A stretch of 64,000 nt of DNA, taken from NCBI GenBank assembly GCA_022113835.1, contig JAILWY010000027.1, positions 13,394,501-13,458,500 of the forward strand. Direction: 5' to 3'. The notes under the pieces were generated by a model that ran no database searches, was not told the DNA's origin, and saw only the letters and a program-made list of their open reading frames with translations. Below, one piece after another: positions 62,837-64,000 of this stretch. The stretch's first letter is position 1, and each line of letters begins with the position of its first letter. A program made the translations under genes and the position numbers. The stretch comes from Atopsyche davidsoni. Lineage: Eukaryota; Arthropoda; Insecta; Trichoptera; Hydrobiosidae.

Positions 62837-64000
62837 TGATACCCGGCGTGTGCTACTACGCTAAATAAATAAATAAATATTTTTTAATTTTTATCTTAAT
62901 GCTAGCGGATAAACAATGTATTGAGTTTTTTCGGTAGGTGTGTAAACAAAGATTTTTTCATTAACTACGTGGCGATAGTTTTTTAACAGCAAGTCTTGTT
63001 CCGTTGCACAATTTAGGTGGATCTAAGTTGCGAATGAGCATCTATGGTGAACCAACTTTTAAAGTTAAGATGTGTGGTGACATTCCAGATGGTTCCAAAG
63101 AGTTAAAAATCTCTATTGGATAGTTGACTCTATTTTGGAACTTCATTATGCAGCAATGTTTTCGCAAAATTATTGTAGATGTGCTCCTCGTTCTTCGACA
63201 TTTTTTTTCAGTAAAATAAACACGTTGACCGTTTTCTAAATGAACAGCAAGATTGGATTGAACAGTTGGATATCGTTCGTGAATACTGAAATCAAGAATT
63301 CGCCAGACAGCTTCATTACTGCGACCCATCTGAAATTGAGTGATTTCATAGTTTCGATTTGAAAGCTCAAACACTGCCATATCACTGCCTTTGTTAACAT
63401 ATTTGCATATGTCCTTGCATATGAATTTCACGGAGTTGCAGTGTTCCACATTGATATATGATTGAAATGTTTTTTACAGTATTGGACTGTATAGAACAAT
63501 CCATATGTTATCAATGTCAATATCGACGTTTCTTAATTTAATGGTGGTGGTGTATCCTCCATCTTCTGGCTTTCGTAGACCAGTTTGAGTTTCATCGATC
63601 AAATCGCGTGGATATCTTTTCGTGCATTTGCCGTCTTTTATGCAAGGCGAATTCATATGCAACACTCCGCATGGGCCGTGATGTTCTTACAAACAACGTC
63701 AAAAAGTATCAGATCTTCACGTTGATGCGGGTGTTCAGCAGATATAAGATCGATGTCGATTTGAGTTGGAATAATTTTTTCAATAGACGAAACTTGTAAT
63801 ACGAATATTTTGGTATAATAATTTTTTTCCCATATATAAACAGACAAACTCATTATGATAAAACACGTTGTGAATGACAGATAGTGATTTTGTTTTGAAA
63901 GTCCGTACGATCTGTCCGCGCGATCTTCACAATGTTCTTTTTTCAATTTTTTGCGAGGAACGATGTCCACTTTACAGATGTTGAAAATTTTTGTATGGAA
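62837..64000 (-). mobile_element. Helitron copy B, truncated by the window
   Basis: The 3' end region (62837-62990) shares CGGGTATC, the GCGT...ACGC hairpin and the ATGCTAGCGGAT-like 3' UTR words with copy A, but the final CTAG is missing where copy A begins. Coding fragments fill 63042-63970. The element continues past 64000. Confidence 0.65.
63042..63970 (-). pseudogene. Helitron replicase-helicase fragments, copy B
   Basis: Three - strand frames follow one another. 63970-63653 contains IPTQIDIDLISAEHP and LFDVVCKNITAH. 63665-63474 contains MNSPCIKDGKCTKRYPRDL and RKPEDGGYTTTIKLRN. 63449-63042 contains EHCNSVKFICKDICKYVNKG, then AVWRILDFSIHERYPTV and AVHLENGQRVYFTE. In working Helitrons these lie in one frame between the HUH nickase and the helicase, so frameshifts separate them here. 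The helicase motifs are absent before the 3' UTR, so this copy is also internally deleted. Confidence 0.8.

Larger units (their letters stand above)
58011..64000 (-). other. Upstream intron of ATG16L1 (continues beyond the window)
   Basis: Acceptor TTGCAG borders the exon starting at 58010. No upstream WD40 or coiled-coil exon of ATG16L1 was found up to 64000. The intron therefore probably extends past the window and holds the Tc1 and Helitron insertions. Confidence 0.5.

Noticed and set aside
62153..62864. Several + strand open frames at 62.1-62.9 kb
   Set aside because: They are antisense to the Helitron coding fragments.

Overview
This is an animal nuclear window, almost certainly an insect. 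Three things support that: a ZAD-type C2H2 zinc-finger gene (ZAD is an arthropod-specific domain), spliced exons with GT-AG introns, and an AT-rich intergenic background carrying Tigger, Tc1/mariner, hAT, Harbinger, Helitron, LINE and tRNA-derived SINE remnants. The order cannot be fixed by eye. There are no operons, CRISPR arrays or other prokaryotic features.

Layout. At the left end (478-2500) is a complete three-exon ZAD/C2H2 zinc-finger gene on the + strand, encoding 446 residues. A Tigger/pogo-like DDD transposase ORF follows (5571-6574). It lacks the first half of its DNA-binding region. From about 7 to 51 kb there is no gene I can support with confidence. That stretch holds a 284-bp hAT MITE with 8-bp target duplications (7855-8138), a possible first coding exon (9509-9638), a large inverted duplication of a tRNA-like SINE (11028-11727), eight other tRNA-like heads, LINE reverse-transcriptase tails (12780-12823 and 19040-19545), GC-rich minisatellites of 8, 9, 11, 12 and 16 bp, long (TA)n tracts, an LTR-like block with a perfect heat-shock element (25232-25615), a degraded mariner-type element (36391-37406), and seven copies of an unnamed foldback repeat.

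The right part (51391-58010) holds the last four coding exons of ATG16L1 on the - strand, ending in the conserved WD40 C-terminus. Its introns contain a short Helitron (50504-50810 lies just 3' of the gene), a Harbinger-type MITE (53854-54041) and hairpins. A broken Tc1-like transposase (58481-59487) lies in the intron upstream of the first visible exon. The remaining ATG16L1 exons must lie beyond 64000. A candidate + strand terminal exon sits at 59964-60113. The right end (61585-64000) is occupied by two head-to-tail, decayed Helitron copies on the - strand.

The most unusual signals are as follows. First, the foldback family carries 13-bp target duplications at two copies, and a core resembling the 3' half of a hammerhead ribozyme. 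Second, the SINE inverted duplication has 241-bp arms with no difference that I could find. Third, the LTR-like block has a heat-shock-type promoter. Fourth, the tandem Helitrons carry a compensated 3' hairpin. I found no convincing new multi-gene system.
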